Origin: Ramlibacter sp.
GTDB lineage: Bacteria > Pseudomonadota > Gammaproteobacteria > Burkholderiales > Burkholderiaceae_C
Assembly: GCA_019635435.1 (NCBI GenBank)
Contig: JAHBZM010000001.1
Location: 2,294,001-2,358,000, forward strand
Direction of reading: 5' to 3'
DNA: 64,000 nt
The translations under genes were made by a program, and so were the position numbers. Below, in pieces: positions 26,633-35,717 of the stretch (position 1 is the stretch's first letter; each line of letters opens with the position of its first letter). The notes under the pieces are model-generated. The model was not told the DNA's origin. It did no database searches and saw nothing but the letters and a program-made list of their open reading frames with translations.

Positions 26633-27775
26633 TCAATCGCCGCGCGGCGCCCAACAGGCGATGGCTGTGGCTGACAGCAGCAGCGCCGCCACGCCGTAGA
26701 CCCAGGCGGACGGCGCGATCGGTAGCAGCACGCCCGCCAGTACCGGGCCCGCGCCGGCACCCAGGTCCCGCCACACCGAGCGCGTGGCCAGCGCCTGGAT
26801 GCGTCCTGGCCCCGGTGTGCGGCGCGCGACCAGTGGCGGCAACAGCGGCAGAAGCAGGGCCCGCAAAATCACGATGGCCAGTGCGCTGGTCCACAGCCAC
26901 CCCAAGCCAAAACACACCAGGGCCACCGACGTCAGCACGGCAAAACCCACCAGCAGCACTTCAGCGCCGTGCCGCTGTGCCAGATCGCCGCCCACGGCAC
27001 TCAGCACGATCTCTGCCAGATAGCGGACCGACAGCAACAGCCCCGCCACAATCACCGGATTGCCTGGCAGCGCGTCGCGGCCCAGATAGGACAGGCCGAC
27101 GATGAACAGGCCGTCCAGCACCAGCCCCTCAATGAACGAAAACCGATCCAGGTGGCCCGGCAGCTTGCCCCAGCGCTTGTGTGGTGGCGACGGGGCATGC
27201 GGCTGGGCGGGCAACTGCCGCGTGGCCAGCAAGGCGCACAACGCAACGGCGGCAAACACACAGAAGATGGCGCGGGGCCCCCACCAGAGCGCGCAGGCAG
27301 CACCGGCGGGCAGCGCCAGCATGGGCCCCAGCGCCGCGAATGCGCGCGACTGCCCGGCTCGCCGCGCCGCGCCCACCGGCTCGGCCGTGGCCAACGCCTG
27401 CGTGGCAAGGTTCAGCGCCGCAAAGGCCAGACCCCACAGCAGCCGCAGGCACAACAAGGCGATGAAGCCGCTGAGGATGGCGTACCCCAGCGCACACACG
27501 GCGGCGGCCAGCACCGCCAGCGAGCAGGTGAGCCGCTCGCCATGACGGGCGTAGAACCGCGCCACCGCACCGTAGCCTGCAATGCGCACCAGGCGGTTCG
27601 CCGCCAGCAGGAGGCCCGCCTCGAACAAAGTGACGCCAAACGCCGGGGCAAACATCGGCAGCAGCAGGTAAAGCACCGTGTCTCCGGGGAGTGACAGGCC
27701 GAGCGCCAAGGCGGCGCGGCGAGAGTGGTGGTCTGAGACGGAGAGGGTGGCTGGGGGCATTGGCATGACCCGCAT
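26633..27775 (-). CDS. Major facilitator superfamily transporter
   Basis: About 380 residues with around 12 predicted membrane helices in two halves. The first helices include GDTVLYLLLPMFAPAFGVTL and the central loop is polar (HAPSPPHKRWGKLPGHLD). There are ATGs at 27775, 27766 and 27760; none has a strong RBS, so the exact start is open. The much longer upstream frame overlaps the divergent LysR gene and is a shadow. Probably an exporter controlled by that LysR regulator. Substrate unknown. Confidence 0.82.
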   Translation of the reverse strand: MRVMPMPPATLSVSDHHSRRAALALGLSLPGDTVLYLLLPMFAPAFGVTLFEAGLLLAANRLVRIAGYGAVARFYARHGERLTCSLAVLAAAVCALGYAILSGFIALLCLRLLWGLAFAALNLATQALATAEPVGAARRAGQSRAFAALGPMLALPAGAACALWWGPRAIFCVFAAVALCALLATRQLPAQPHAPSPPHKRWGKLPGHLDRFSFIEGLVLDGLFIVGLSYLGRDALPGNPVIVAGLLLSVRYLAEIVLSAVGGDLAQRHGAEVLLVGFAVLTSVALVCFGLGWLWTSALAIVILRALLLPLLPPLVARRTPGPGRIQALATRSVWRDLGAGAGPVLAGVLLPIAPSAWVYGVAALLLSATAIACWAPRGD

Positions 27776-27841
27776 GGTGCGCGGCGCCGCCGGTCGCGAC
27801 AAACGACATTGCTGCGCGGCACGTGTGAGAAAATTGCACGC

Positions 27842-28714
27842 ATGCCACCCCGCTTGCCCCCGCTGAACGCGGTCCACGCCTTTGCGGCGGCGGCGCGCCA
27901 CCAGAGCTTCACCCGCGCCGCACTGGAACTGCACGTTACCCACAGCGCCATCAGCCGGCAGATCAAGGCGCTGGAATCCCACCTGGGCGTGGACCTGTTC
28001 GAGCGCAAGACGCGGCAGGTGCACCTCACGGCCGCGGGCCACCAGTTCCACGCGCAGGTCGGGCCCGCGCTGGTGCAGATTGGGGTGGCCGCCCAGTTGC
28101 TGCGGAGTGACGCGGAGTTGCGCAGCGTCAAGGTCAATGTCCGGCCCAGCTTTGCGGTGCGCTGGCTCATCCCGAGGCTGCCGGGCTTCGTGGCCCAACA
28201 CCCGGACATCGAACCCCAGGTCATCACCAGCACTCTGGCACCGGACCAGACGACCCAGGCCTTTGACCTGGCCCTGCGGCGAGGCCCGCGCGGGTGGCCG
28301 CAGGGCATGCAGGTCCACCCGTTCCTGGAGGACGAGGCCCTGGTGGTGGGGGCGCCCAAGCTCTTCGCCCAGCGCCCAGTGACACGGCCCGAGGCGCTGT
28401 CATCCCACGTGCTGCTGCTGTCCAAGTCGCGGAGCAAGGATTGGGAGAGCTGGAAAAAGCAGGTGAAAACGCCTGGGCTCCAGCCCGCCAGCTGTCTGCA
28501 GTTTGATCATCTGCACTTTGTGCTGCAGGCTGCCGTGGACGGACTGGGCTTTGCGATGGCGCCGGTATCCCTGATCACGCACGACCTGGCCTCGGGGCGG
28601 CTCATGTCGCCCTTGCCACACTTGCGGCTGCCGCTGAGCCCGCACTACGTCGGTGTAGCCCCGGATCCCTCACCGCAGACGCAGTATTTTCTGCAGTGGC
28701 TTGTGGGGAACTGA
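27842..28714 (+). CDS. LysR-family regulator (GcvA-like)
   Basis: A 290-residue LTTR. Its HTH region is FTRAALELHVTHSAISRQIK and its effector domain contains VRPSFAVRWLIPRLPGF, typical of GcvA-like members. The start ATG at 27842 gives the standard N-terminus (LPPLNAVHAFAAAARH). It is divergent from the MFS gene with 66 bases between, the usual arrangement for an LTTR and its target. An intrinsic terminator follows at 28752-28776. Confidence 0.88.
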   Translation: MPPRLPPLNAVHAFAAAARHQSFTRAALELHVTHSAISRQIKALESHLGVDLFERKTRQVHLTAAGHQFHAQVGPALVQIGVAAQLLRSDAELRSVKVNVRPSFAVRWLIPRLPGFVAQHPDIEPQVITSTLAPDQTTQAFDLALRRGPRGWPQGMQVHPFLEDEALVVGAPKLFAQRPVTRPEALSSHVLLLSKSRSKDWESWKKQVKTPGLQPASCLQFDHLHFVLQAAVDGLGFAMAPVSLITHDLASGRLMSPLPHLRLPLSPHYVGVAPDPSPQTQYFLQWLVGN

Positions 28715-28751
28715 CATGCGCTGTGCCTTTTTCTTCTGACCCAACGCAGAC

Positions 28752-28776
28752 AAAAGGGGCCCGAAGGCCCCTTTTT
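28752..28776. terminator. Bidirectional intrinsic terminator
   Basis: AAAAGGGGCC-CGAA-GGCCCCTTTTT: a perfect 6-bp GC stem with a four-base loop and A/T runs on both sides. It separates the convergent LysR and lipoprotein hydrolase genes and serves both. Confidence 0.93.
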
Positions 28777-28798
28777 CGCTGAGATCGCTGTGCCTTTA

Positions 28799-30241
28799 TC
28801 AGGGGCAGGCAGGCGTGGACGCCAGGATGCCGGGGCGCAGCGCGCGCGTTGTGGCGCTCTCGTCCGGGCCCAGCGTGTTGCGGGTGTAGGTGCAGCCGTA
28901 AGTCGTGGCTGCCACGGTGGCCGGGGTCACCACATCGTCGCCCAGCGGCTTGATGCCGTCGCGCTCCCACTTGATCATGGCGTCGAAGGCCTCGGTCTGC
29001 TCGGCGATGGTGAAGTCGCAATGGCTCACCCCGCGGATCGCGCGCTGCACCAGCCAGTTGCTGTTGCCCTTGGCGGCCACGCGCTTCTGGTAGACCTGCT
29101 CCATGCTGAAGGGCACGAACAGGTCGCCCAGCGTGTGGATGGACACCACCGGAATCTTGAACTCGCCATTGATGACCGGAATCCAGCGCAGGCCGTCGCG
29201 GCGCAGGCGGTTGGCTTCGGGATCGGCCTTGAGCTTGATGGCCGCGGCGTTCAGCGCCGTGGAGCCGGCGGCGTCACCGTCGATCGAATAGGTGTAGGCG
29301 GTGGTGTCAAGCACGTTCTTGTTCAGGATGCCGGTTACGGTGCCATCGCTGCCAAAGGTGCCGTAGGCGGACGGGAAGCTGCCGCCAAACGCAATGCCCT
29401 GCGCGAACATGGGCCGCTCGCCACCGGTGATGTTCTTGACCACCGACAGGTACTTGGTGCCCTGCGCGGTCGGGGCCGACGGGAAGGTGGTGAACAGCGC
29501 GCTGGTCGCCAGGGCCTGGATCTCGGACCACTTGTCAGTCGGGTAGCTCGGCACGCCAGCCAGCACCTGGGCGGTGACCTGCATGGCCGCGAACTGGTTG
29601 AACAGTTCGGCGTCGCCCATCACGCCGCACATCGGCACCGCACCCGCGTACTTCACCTTGTTGATGGCGGTGGCCGCGGTTTCGGCCTCGATCGCCGCGC
29701 CCGTGATGTGCCCGCCCATGGAGTGGCCGGTGATGTAGATCTTGCTGGGCTCGGCCAGCGTGCGGCCGTTCTTGGCGGCGATCTTGTTGAACTCCAGTGC
29801 CAGCGCGTTGGTGTCTTCCACGCCGGCGCGCACGTCGTAGTAGTTTTTGCTGTAGCTCGACGCTGCCCAGGCATAGCCGTTCTGGATCAGGTAGCGGCGG
29901 ATGGACGGGTTGGTGATGCCCAGGGCGGCGCCGGTGCCGGCGTAGCCATGCGCGTACATCACCAGCTTGCCGTTCCAGTTGGCCGGCACTTCGACGCGGT
30001 AGGCCGCGCCGCCCAGCACGCCGGCCCAGCGGCTGGTGGTGGCCATGTCGGTCACGTCACCGGCTGCGGCAGCCATGGCCGCGAAGGTGGTGGCGGTGGC
30101 ATCGGCGGTGAAGGTGCGGCTGTCCTGCAGGCGGGTTTCTTCCGGCACGACCACGACCGGGGCGTCGCCGCCACCGCCGCAGGAAGCCAGAAGTGCCGCA
30201 CCGGCGATCAGGGTCAGGTGCAGGCGAGGGGGGAATTTCAT
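28799..30241 (-). CDS. Alpha/beta-hydrolase family lipoprotein
   Basis: A 480-residue secreted lipoprotein. The signal peptide ends in the lipobox LLASC followed by GGGG. The nucleophile elbow is GHSMGG (YITGHSMGGHITG), with an oxyanion-loop-like LVMYAHGYAGTG earlier, and candidate acid and base residues near LGDLFVPFS and VSHCDF. There are several cysteines in the C-terminal part, suggesting disulfides. GGAGAC lies about 8 bases before the ATG at 30241. It is likely an esterase or depolymerase-like enzyme attached to the outer membrane; the substrate is unknown. Confidence 0.8.
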   Translation of the reverse strand: MKFPPRLHLTLIAGAALLASCGGGGDAPVVVVPEETRLQDSRTFTADATATTFAAMAAAAGDVTDMATTSRWAGVLGGAAYRVEVPANWNGKLVMYAHGYAGTGAALGITNPSIRRYLIQNGYAWAASSYSKNYYDVRAGVEDTNALALEFNKIAAKNGRTLAEPSKIYITGHSMGGHITGAAIEAETAATAINKVKYAGAVPMCGVMGDAELFNQFAAMQVTAQVLAGVPSYPTDKWSEIQALATSALFTTFPSAPTAQGTKYLSVVKNITGGERPMFAQGIAFGGSFPSAYGTFGSDGTVTGILNKNVLDTTAYTYSIDGDAAGSTALNAAAIKLKADPEANRLRRDGLRWIPVINGEFKIPVVSIHTLGDLFVPFSMEQVYQKRVAAKGNSNWLVQRAIRGVSHCDFTIAEQTEAFDAMIKWERDGIKPLGDDVVTPATVAATTYGCTYTRNTLGPDESATTRALRPGILASTPACP

Positions 30242-30389
30242 GGGGTGTCTCCAGTCGTTGAAGGGTGGCGCGGTCTGAATGGAACAGGGGCGGCCCAAGG
30301 CAGTGTCAACGTCAGCCCGGTTGAAAAAATCAGTGCATACCCTGTGCACCAGTCACGCAGGAGACTGCTGGCCGGCGGCCCGCGGGGGT

Positions 30390-30959
30390 TCAATTCCAGC
30401 TGTTGCCAGCGGCCAGGCTGATGTCCAGCCCGTTGGTGCCATTGGTGAAGTTGTGCCACTGGCCGCCACTCCAGGTGACCGTTGCAGTGATCGCATTCGC
30501 GTTGTGGTTGTTCCGCAGGGCGCCCACCTTGACGGTGTTGGAGACGGTCTCAAACGCCCAGATATGCTGCACGCTCTTGATGAAGAGATGCTCGTAGTCG
30601 TAGTTCCTGTTGTCCAGGGTGATGTTGGTGTTGCTGGCCGCATAGTTGTTCACGGTTGTCCAGGCGTTGCCCCCCGTGTCGCAGTACTTGACCTCACCCA
30701 GAAACGCGACAACGTTGGCCAGGGCGGTTCTGGGCAGGCCGAGTTCAAAGCAGGCCCCCTGCCTTGAGGCAAAGCGTTTGCTGAAATTGGTTGTGATGCC
30801 CATGTACCGGTTGCTTTGGCCCGGGTTGAGGATCAGATAGATGCCGCCCTGGGTGTTGCCATGAATGCCGCCCGGCAGGTTGGTGGCCACGCCATTGTTG
30901 GCTGGAATCATCGTGTCAAGCCCGATCGGATAACCCAATTTGAACCATATGTCGGCCAT
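30390..30959 (-). CDS. Stand-alone GIY-YIG domain protein
   Basis: A 189-residue protein. GIYLILNPGQSNRYMG matches the GIY-x(10)-YIG signature exactly in spacing, followed by a basic KRFASR with the conserved arginine and YEHLFIK with a candidate metal-binding glutamate. No other domain is recognisable. The start at 30959 has GGGAGG 7 bases upstream; the frame extends to 31022 without an RBS. It is Asn/Thr-rich and visibly less GC-rich than its neighbours, which suggests recent transfer. It could be a homing or defence-type nuclease, but that is a guess. Confidence 0.68.
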   Translation of the reverse strand: MADIWFKLGYPIGLDTMIPANNGVATNLPGGIHGNTQGGIYLILNPGQSNRYMGITTNFSKRFASRQGACFELGLPRTALANVVAFLGEVKYCDTGGNAWTTVNNYAASNTNITLDNRNYDYEHLFIKSVQHIWAFETVSNTVKVGALRNNHNANAITATVTWSGGQWHNFTNGTNGLDISLAAGNSWN

Positions 30960-31251
30960 GTGTGTTCCTCCCTGTTTCAGTCGGGGCAAGTTTAGGACAA
31001 GCTGAAAGCCGAAGATATGCAAAAGTATCTGAGACCCACGCAGCCACGTCGATTCAGAAAACTATCTACCTCGCGCAAACCCTCCAGGTGAAGAAGTCAC
31101 ATCAATAAGATGCCGGTCGGTGGCCTTTATCTGACCCGGATGGTGCGGTATCGCCCAATGAGTCCCAGGTCGTTGTTATGGTCGGACTCGAACCCGGCTT
31201 GTCCGGTGTTCGTACTCAGATCCATATCCATTCACTCAGGGGGAATTTTCA

Positions 31252-31842
31252 ATGAACAGCATTGCGCTCGATCCAACATCCCAGGCCATGATGGCCCTGT
31301 TCTCCAGCGATCAGGTAACCGACGCCAACCGTCAGTCCTTGCTGGACGATCCATTGGCGGCGCTGGCTTCGCTCGGCATCGAAGTGGAAGCGGCCCATCG
31401 CGAGGCGGTCGCTCAGGGCTTGCGGGCCGTGGTGCTGGCGCAGGCACCTGCGGCACCGGCCGGATTGCTGAAAGCCAAACGCAGCTCGAACGAATTTGAG
31501 CAATACATCCACGTCTCGGCCGAGCTGTGGGGCATGGTGGTGCGCATCGACCATGAGGCGATCAAGCAGCTGCCGCGCGGCATGAAGGCCATCGAGCCCC
31601 TGGCCGAGGGCATTGGCGCGGTCATGTCGGTGTCGTCGGCACTGGGCCCGGCCGCGGTCGTGATCTTTGGGGGCCTGGCCTTCTGGTCGGCCGTGCTGAC
31701 CGCCTATGTGCTGGTGCTGCCGGAGATTGACCGCGGCAAGGGCGTGTACCTCACGATCACCTGGCCGCAGATGGCCGCGGTGGTGGCCAGTGGCGGCTTG
31801 CTGGGTTTTGCGATGCTGCCGATTCCCACGGCCGTGCTCTGA
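31252..31842 (+). CDS. Membrane protein with NHLP-like N-terminus, function unknown
   Basis: A 196-residue protein with a good RBS (GGGGGAA) before the ATG at 31252. Residues 27-45 read RQSLLDDPLAALASLGIEV, which resembles the helix of NHLP/nitrile-hydratase-type RiPP leader peptides. About residues 50-60 are Ala-rich, then a polar middle part. Two hydrophobic segments close to the C-terminus (about 118-148 and 170-196) are likely membrane helices. No catalytic motif is seen. The leader similarity is by eye only. A perfect hairpin follows, then the unknown gene at 31937. Confidence 0.6.
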   Translation: MNSIALDPTSQAMMALFSSDQVTDANRQSLLDDPLAALASLGIEVEAAHREAVAQGLRAVVLAQAPAAPAGLLKAKRSSNEFEQYIHVSAELWGMVVRIDHEAIKQLPRGMKAIEPLAEGIGAVMSVSSALGPAAVVIFGGLAFWSAVLTAYVLVLPEIDRGKGVYLTITWPQMAAVVASGGLLGFAMLPIPTAVL

Positions 31843-31851
31843 CGTGCCCGG

Positions 31852-31882
31852 GGCGTCTCGCCCGTTGTGCGGGCGAGACGCC
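31852..31882 (+). terminator. Strong hairpin after the NHLP-like gene
   Basis: GGCGTCTCGCCCG and CGGGCGAGACGCC form a perfect 13-bp stem with a five-base loop (TTGTG), 9 bases after the stop at 31842. There is no T run, so it may be a stabilising or processing structure rather than a classic terminator. Confidence 0.65.
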
Positions 31883-31936
31883 AATTGCCTTGCACCCCGC
31901 GCTCGGGGATACTCCCGCCACCACGCGGGAGTCAAC

Positions 31937-33274
31937 ATGAGCGACAGTGTTCCGTCGGGCAGCCAATGGCTGAGCGACACGGTCAGTGCCAACACCGGCC
32001 TGGCCTCGATGAGCATCTTCAAGAACCTGGATATCTACCGCAAGGCCACGCTGATGAGGCCGGCCACGGCCGCGCTCAAGGACACCAACCGGCAACTGCG
32101 GCTGGAGGCGCTCAACGCGGTGGTGGCCGAGGCCATCCGCCTCAGCCAGACCTCCACAAGCGCGGCGCAGCTGGGCGTGCTGTACCGCTACGCCAGCCTG
32201 TGCGTCAAGCGCATCAAGGGCATCGAGGCCGCGGCCGGGCGCCTCAACACGGTCCGCGCGGTGTTTGCTCCCTCGTATGCCGGCAATGCCACGGCGCGCG
32301 CGGCCCAGCGCGCCGGCTTCATGCCCAAGGCCAAGACCCTGTCAGGCCACGACTACTGGCTCGAGAAGATCGACCCCAGGCACCACTCCTGGCGCCAGGC
32401 CGAGTTGATGGCGCTGTTCCACCAGTGGGAGGCCGACGCCGGCTCGCCGCTGAACCTGTGGGACTGGCTGGAAGCCAATGGCTCGCCCGCCGCCGTGCAA
32501 CTGGCCGAGCGCGTGATCTACCTCGCACCCGACCGGCAGTGGGAAAACGCCTGCACCATCGATGACAAGGGGCTGGTGCGCAAGCTCGCGGCCGCCATCG
32601 GCACGCCGGGTGTGCCGCTGTGGACCAAGCTGTCCAACTGCGGGCCGCTCAAGCCCATCGTGTTCTACAACCCGCGCTTCTGGGCCTATGTGATCTCGCC
32701 CGCGGGGCGGCTGTACGTGCACATGCATGTGGCCGACAACTTTCACCATTCCTCGCTGCTGGCTGGCGGGCGCGTGCTGGGCGCGGGCATGGTGGGCGTG
32801 AGCAACGGCCGCATTGTCTACATCAACAACAAGTCGGGCCACTACATGCCCACGCCAGCCGAGTTCTTCAAGGCCATCCGCCAGCTCAAGCGGTTCGAGC
32901 CGCATCTGGACCTGTCGGGCGCGCTGGTGGAAGTGATCGTGGGTGGCACGCAAAGCTACCTGGCCTGGGGTGGCGACTGGCTCGACAAAAAGGGCGACCA
33001 CCTGCATTTTGAAGGCCCTCTCAAAACCAGCGACACCCGCACGGACCGCGTCGGCGCGGTGCGCGCCGAATGCGCGAAGCTGATCGAGGCTGGCCAGACC
33101 TGGGCTGATGCACCGGCCATCCGCGCGCAACTGGCGCAGCGTGTGGAACTTGCCTTCAAGGATGCGCGCGACCAGTTCATGTATGACCACGTCATTACCG
33201 GATCCCCGGAGTGGACACGCCTGCGCGCCGCGGGCTGGAGGACCGAGGCCGAGGAGCCGCGCTGGTTCTTCTGA
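31937..33274 (+). CDS. Protein of unknown function, 445 residues
   Basis: I do not recognise the family. GGGAG lies 6 bases before the ATG at 31937; the frame runs further upstream but overlaps the preceding gene. There is no signal peptide or membrane segment. The N-terminal about 120 residues are helical and charged. A central part is rich in Trp and Tyr (YNPRFWAYVISPAGRLYVHM). RIVYINNKSGHYMPTPAEFF is a block I associate with the C-terminal parts of some large uncharacterised or toxin-like proteins, by memory only. It is 95 bases beyond the NHLP-like gene. Confidence 0.6.
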   Translation: MSDSVPSGSQWLSDTVSANTGLASMSIFKNLDIYRKATLMRPATAALKDTNRQLRLEALNAVVAEAIRLSQTSTSAAQLGVLYRYASLCVKRIKGIEAAAGRLNTVRAVFAPSYAGNATARAAQRAGFMPKAKTLSGHDYWLEKIDPRHHSWRQAELMALFHQWEADAGSPLNLWDWLEANGSPAAVQLAERVIYLAPDRQWENACTIDDKGLVRKLAAAIGTPGVPLWTKLSNCGPLKPIVFYNPRFWAYVISPAGRLYVHMHVADNFHHSSLLAGGRVLGAGMVGVSNGRIVYINNKSGHYMPTPAEFFKAIRQLKRFEPHLDLSGALVEVIVGGTQSYLAWGGDWLDKKGDHLHFEGPLKTSDTRTDRVGAVRAECAKLIEAGQTWADAPAIRAQLAQRVELAFKDARDQFMYDHVITGSPEWTRLRAAGWRTEAEEPRWFF

Positions 33275-33289
33275 CCGGCTGGCGCGGCC

Positions 33290-33793
33290 TCAGCGGCAGC
33301 GCAGTGGCAGCAGGCCGGTGGGGATGTCGGTGCGGTTGGTGCCGCGCACGGTCATCTTGTCCGGCACCGCGGCCGCGCCGCAGACCCAGGCCACGGGGAC
33401 CACGGGAGCGTCTTCCACCACGGCCGGGCGCAGCGTCAGCGTCCTGCCCTTGAGTGTGCCGTTGGCGTTGTTGCCGAACCTGAGATGGATGGCGCCTTCC
33501 TGCACCGTCACGGAGCTGACGAGGTTGCTCACGATCTTTTCGGGTTCGGGCAAACCGGCGGCGGTGTTGTCCGCGGGCAGGGGGGCGCCCAGGCGCGCCG
33601 CGGCCGCGATCGCCGGTTTGGCGATATCGGCCAGTGGCAGGGCTTCGGCAATCTGCTGGCGCACGATGCTGTCCAGGTAGCTGGGCAGCGCGATCAGCGA
33701 GAGGATGGCGATGACGGCGATCACCACCATGAGCTCGACCAGCGTGAAGCCCTGGCCGGACCGGCCGGGGGACGAAGGATGCGGGCGAGCCAT
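33290..33793 (-). CDS. Type IV pilin-like (prepilin) protein
   Basis: About 167 residues with a prepilin peptidase site and N-methylation helix GFTLVELMVVIAVIAIL, preceded by a short basic leader (MARPHPSSPGRSGQ). A cysteine pair is possible, one in WVCGAA and one at the C-terminal LLPLRCR, as in many pilins. The ATG at 33793 has no convincing RBS; an upstream TTG at 33802 is in frame. No other pilus or type II secretion gene is in view, so it is an orphan minor pilin or pseudopilin. Confidence 0.82.
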   Translation of the reverse strand: MARPHPSSPGRSGQGFTLVELMVVIAVIAILSLIALPSYLDSIVRQQIAEALPLADIAKPAIAAAARLGAPLPADNTAAGLPEPEKIVSNLVSSVTVQEGAIHLRFGNNANGTLKGRTLTLRPAVVEDAPVVPVAWVCGAAAVPDKMTVRGTNRTDIPTGLLPLRCR

Positions 33794-33837
33794 GGGAGTC
33801 AAGTCATGCCTGTGCCGCCGATCCGCGGCGCGGCGTT

Positions 33838-34404
33838 CTACCTGGAGGCCTGGGCCTGGTTGGGTTCCTGCGCGGGCGCGCCCCCCACCAGCACGCGGCG
33901 CGCGCCGTCAAAGCGGCGCGACCAGTAGCTCATGTCCATGTTTTCCACGCGCACCTCGGCCCCCGGCCTGGGTGAATGGATGAACTTGCCGTTGCCCACA
34001 TAGATGCCCACGTGGCTGAAGGCGCGGCGCATGGTGTTGAAGAACACCAGGTCGCCGGGCTGCAGGTCTTTCTTGTCGATGGTTTCGGTGGCGGCGGCCT
34101 GCTCGTTGGCGCGGCGCGGCAGCAGCAGGCCAATGGTCTGTTCGTACATGGCGCGCACGAAGCCGCTGCAGTCAAAACCTGTTTCGGCCGAGTTGCCGCC
34201 ACGGCGGTAGGGCACGCCGAGGAAGCCCATGGCCGTGACCACCAGATCCGAGGCGCGGTCGGTCACGTTGTGGCGGACTTCACCGAGCCGGGTGAGCAGC
34301 CCCTTGTCGGCCATGAACTGGGCCATGTCGTCTTCCGCAGGCGCGCCCGGCGCGGCATGGGCGCTGGCGCAGACCAACAGAAGAATGCACAGCCATCGGG
34401 ACAT
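33838..34404 (-). CDS. NlpC/P60 family cell wall peptidase
   Basis: A 188-residue protein with a signal peptide (LCILLLVCASAHAAPG) and a C40 peptidase domain: catalytic Cys in FDCSGFVRAMY, His in AFSHVGIYVG, and GNGKFIHSP as third-residue region. Such enzymes cut peptidoglycan peptide cross-bridges in the periplasm. It is upstream of the pilin-like gene on the same strand, 44 bases away, so the two could be cotranscribed. Confidence 0.9.
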   Translation of the reverse strand: MSRWLCILLLVCASAHAAPGAPAEDDMAQFMADKGLLTRLGEVRHNVTDRASDLVVTAMGFLGVPYRRGGNSAETGFDCSGFVRAMYEQTIGLLLPRRANEQAAATETIDKKDLQPGDLVFFNTMRRAFSHVGIYVGNGKFIHSPRPGAEVRVENMDMSYWSRRFDGARRVLVGGAPAQEPNQAQASR

Positions 34405-34586
34405 GGAGCGGGAGGTTACCGGCGTGCCCGGGCCAAGTCAAGTGAAGTTTTTCTTCCAGTTCCCCTTCTAAGCTGTTGATTTGAATGGAATTCATGCCCG
34501 GCTTGCCCGCTGCCTTGCAGGCTCGCTTAGAGTGGGGCCTGGGGCCGCGCCAGTCCGGTCCAAACTTCACCGAGGAGTCGGGTTTC

Positions 34587-35705
34587 ATGACAAAAGTGCC
34601 TGTAGTCCAAGCCAGTCGGACATTCCTTGCTCTCTTTTTGGTAGCAACTTTGATGGCCGGACCGGCCGGGGCGCAGAGCTTCCGGCCCCAGACGGTGGCG
34701 CAGGGGCTGGAGCACCCCTGGGCGCTGGCTTTTTTGCCCCAAGGGCGCTTTCTGGTGACCGAGCGGCCCGGGCGCATGCGCGTGCTGGAGGCCGATGGCC
34801 AGGCCGGCGCGCCGCTCGCGGGCCTGCCGGCCGTGGACGCGGGCGGTCAGGGTGGCTTGCTGGATGTGGTGATTGACTCCGATTTCGAGCACAACCGCAC
34901 CCTGTATTTCTGCTTTTCCGAGGCCGGCGAGGGCGGCAACGGCACCGCGCTGGCGCGCGCCCGGCTGTCGGGCGACCGGCAGCGGCTGGAGGCCGTGCAG
35001 GTCATCTTCAGCCAGCGGCCCAAGGTGGCCAGCCGCGCGCATTTTGGCTGCCGCATCGTCGAGGCCCGCGACGGCACGCTGTTCCTCACCCTGGGCGAGC
35101 GCTACCAGCGCATGAACGACGCGCAGAAGCTGGACAACCATCTGGGCAAGGTGGTGCGCGTGGGCAAGGACGGCTCGGTGCCGCGCGACAACCCGTTCAC
35201 CGGCCGCGCGGGGGCGCTGCCCGAAATCTGGAGCTACGGCCACCGCAACATGCAGGGCGCGACCCTGGCGCCCGACGGCACGCTGTGGACCCATGAGCAC
35301 GGACCGCAGGGCGGCGACGAGATCAACCTGCCGCGCGCCGGCCTGAACTACGGCTGGCCGGTGATCACCTGGGGCGAGCAGTACGGGGGCGGCAAGATCG
35401 GCGAGGGCCTCACGGCCAAGGCCGGCATGGAGCAGCCGCTGCATTACTGGGTGCCATCGATCGCGCCCTCGGGCATGGCCTTTCTCACCAGCGAGCGCTA
35501 TGGCGCGGCGCCGCGCGGCAACCTGTTCGTGGGTTCGCTCAAGTTTGGCTACCTGGACCGCATCGAGCTGGCCGGCGGCAAGGTGCTGCGTGAGCACCGG
35601 ATCGAGATCGGGGACCGCGTGCGCGACGTGCGCCAGGGGCCCGACGGCCTGCTGTACCTGCTGACCGACAGCGACCGCGGGCGGCTGCTGCGCCTGCTGC
35701 CCTGA
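34587..35705 (+). CDS. PQQ-type sugar dehydrogenase (glucose/sorbosone dehydrogenase family)
   Basis: A 372-residue beta-propeller protein of the soluble Asd/YliI-like quinoprotein family. Motifs include GLEHPWALAFLPQGR, GGQGGLLDVVID, WSYGHRNMQGATLAPDG and HEHGPQGGDEIN. The substrate is an aldose or similar sugar, with PQQ as likely cofactor. The start is the ATG at 34587 (residues MTKVPVVQ). The signal peptide (TFLALFLVATLMAGPAGAQ) is largely encoded by a copy of the dispersed hairpin repeat. A longer in-frame start at 34485 has no RBS and destroys the signal. Confidence 0.88.
   Translation: MTKVPVVQASRTFLALFLVATLMAGPAGAQSFRPQTVAQGLEHPWALAFLPQGRFLVTERPGRMRVLEADGQAGAPLAGLPAVDAGGQGGLLDVVIDSDFEHNRTLYFCFSEAGEGGNGTALARARLSGDRQRLEAVQVIFSQRPKVASRAHFGCRIVEARDGTLFLTLGERYQRMNDAQKLDNHLGKVVRVGKDGSVPRDNPFTGRAGALPEIWSYGHRNMQGATLAPDGTLWTHEHGPQGGDEINLPRAGLNYGWPVITWGEQYGGGKIGEGLTAKAGMEQPLHYWVPSIAPSGMAFLTSERYGAAPRGNLFVGSLKFGYLDRIELAGGKVLREHRIEIGDRVRDVRQGPDGLLYLLTDSDRGRLLRLLP
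34591..34646. repeat. Dispersed hairpin repeat forming a signal peptide
   Basis: CAAAAGTGCCTGTAGTCCA marks the GC-rich arm, and the hairpin half-arms are TGCT (34628-34631) and GTAGCA (34641-34646). Same frame as in soxD (K-V-P-x-V-Q). The hairpin codes for the hydrophobic core LALFLVA of the signal peptide. Confidence 0.7.
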
Positions 35706-35717
35706 GCGCGCGGGCCG

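Noticed and set aside
31180..31215. tRNA T-arm-like GGGTTCGAGTCC on the minus strand, a possible tRNA fragment or att site
   Set aside because: Only two base pairs of the T stem form and there is no acceptor, anticodon or D arm. No integrase gene is nearby.
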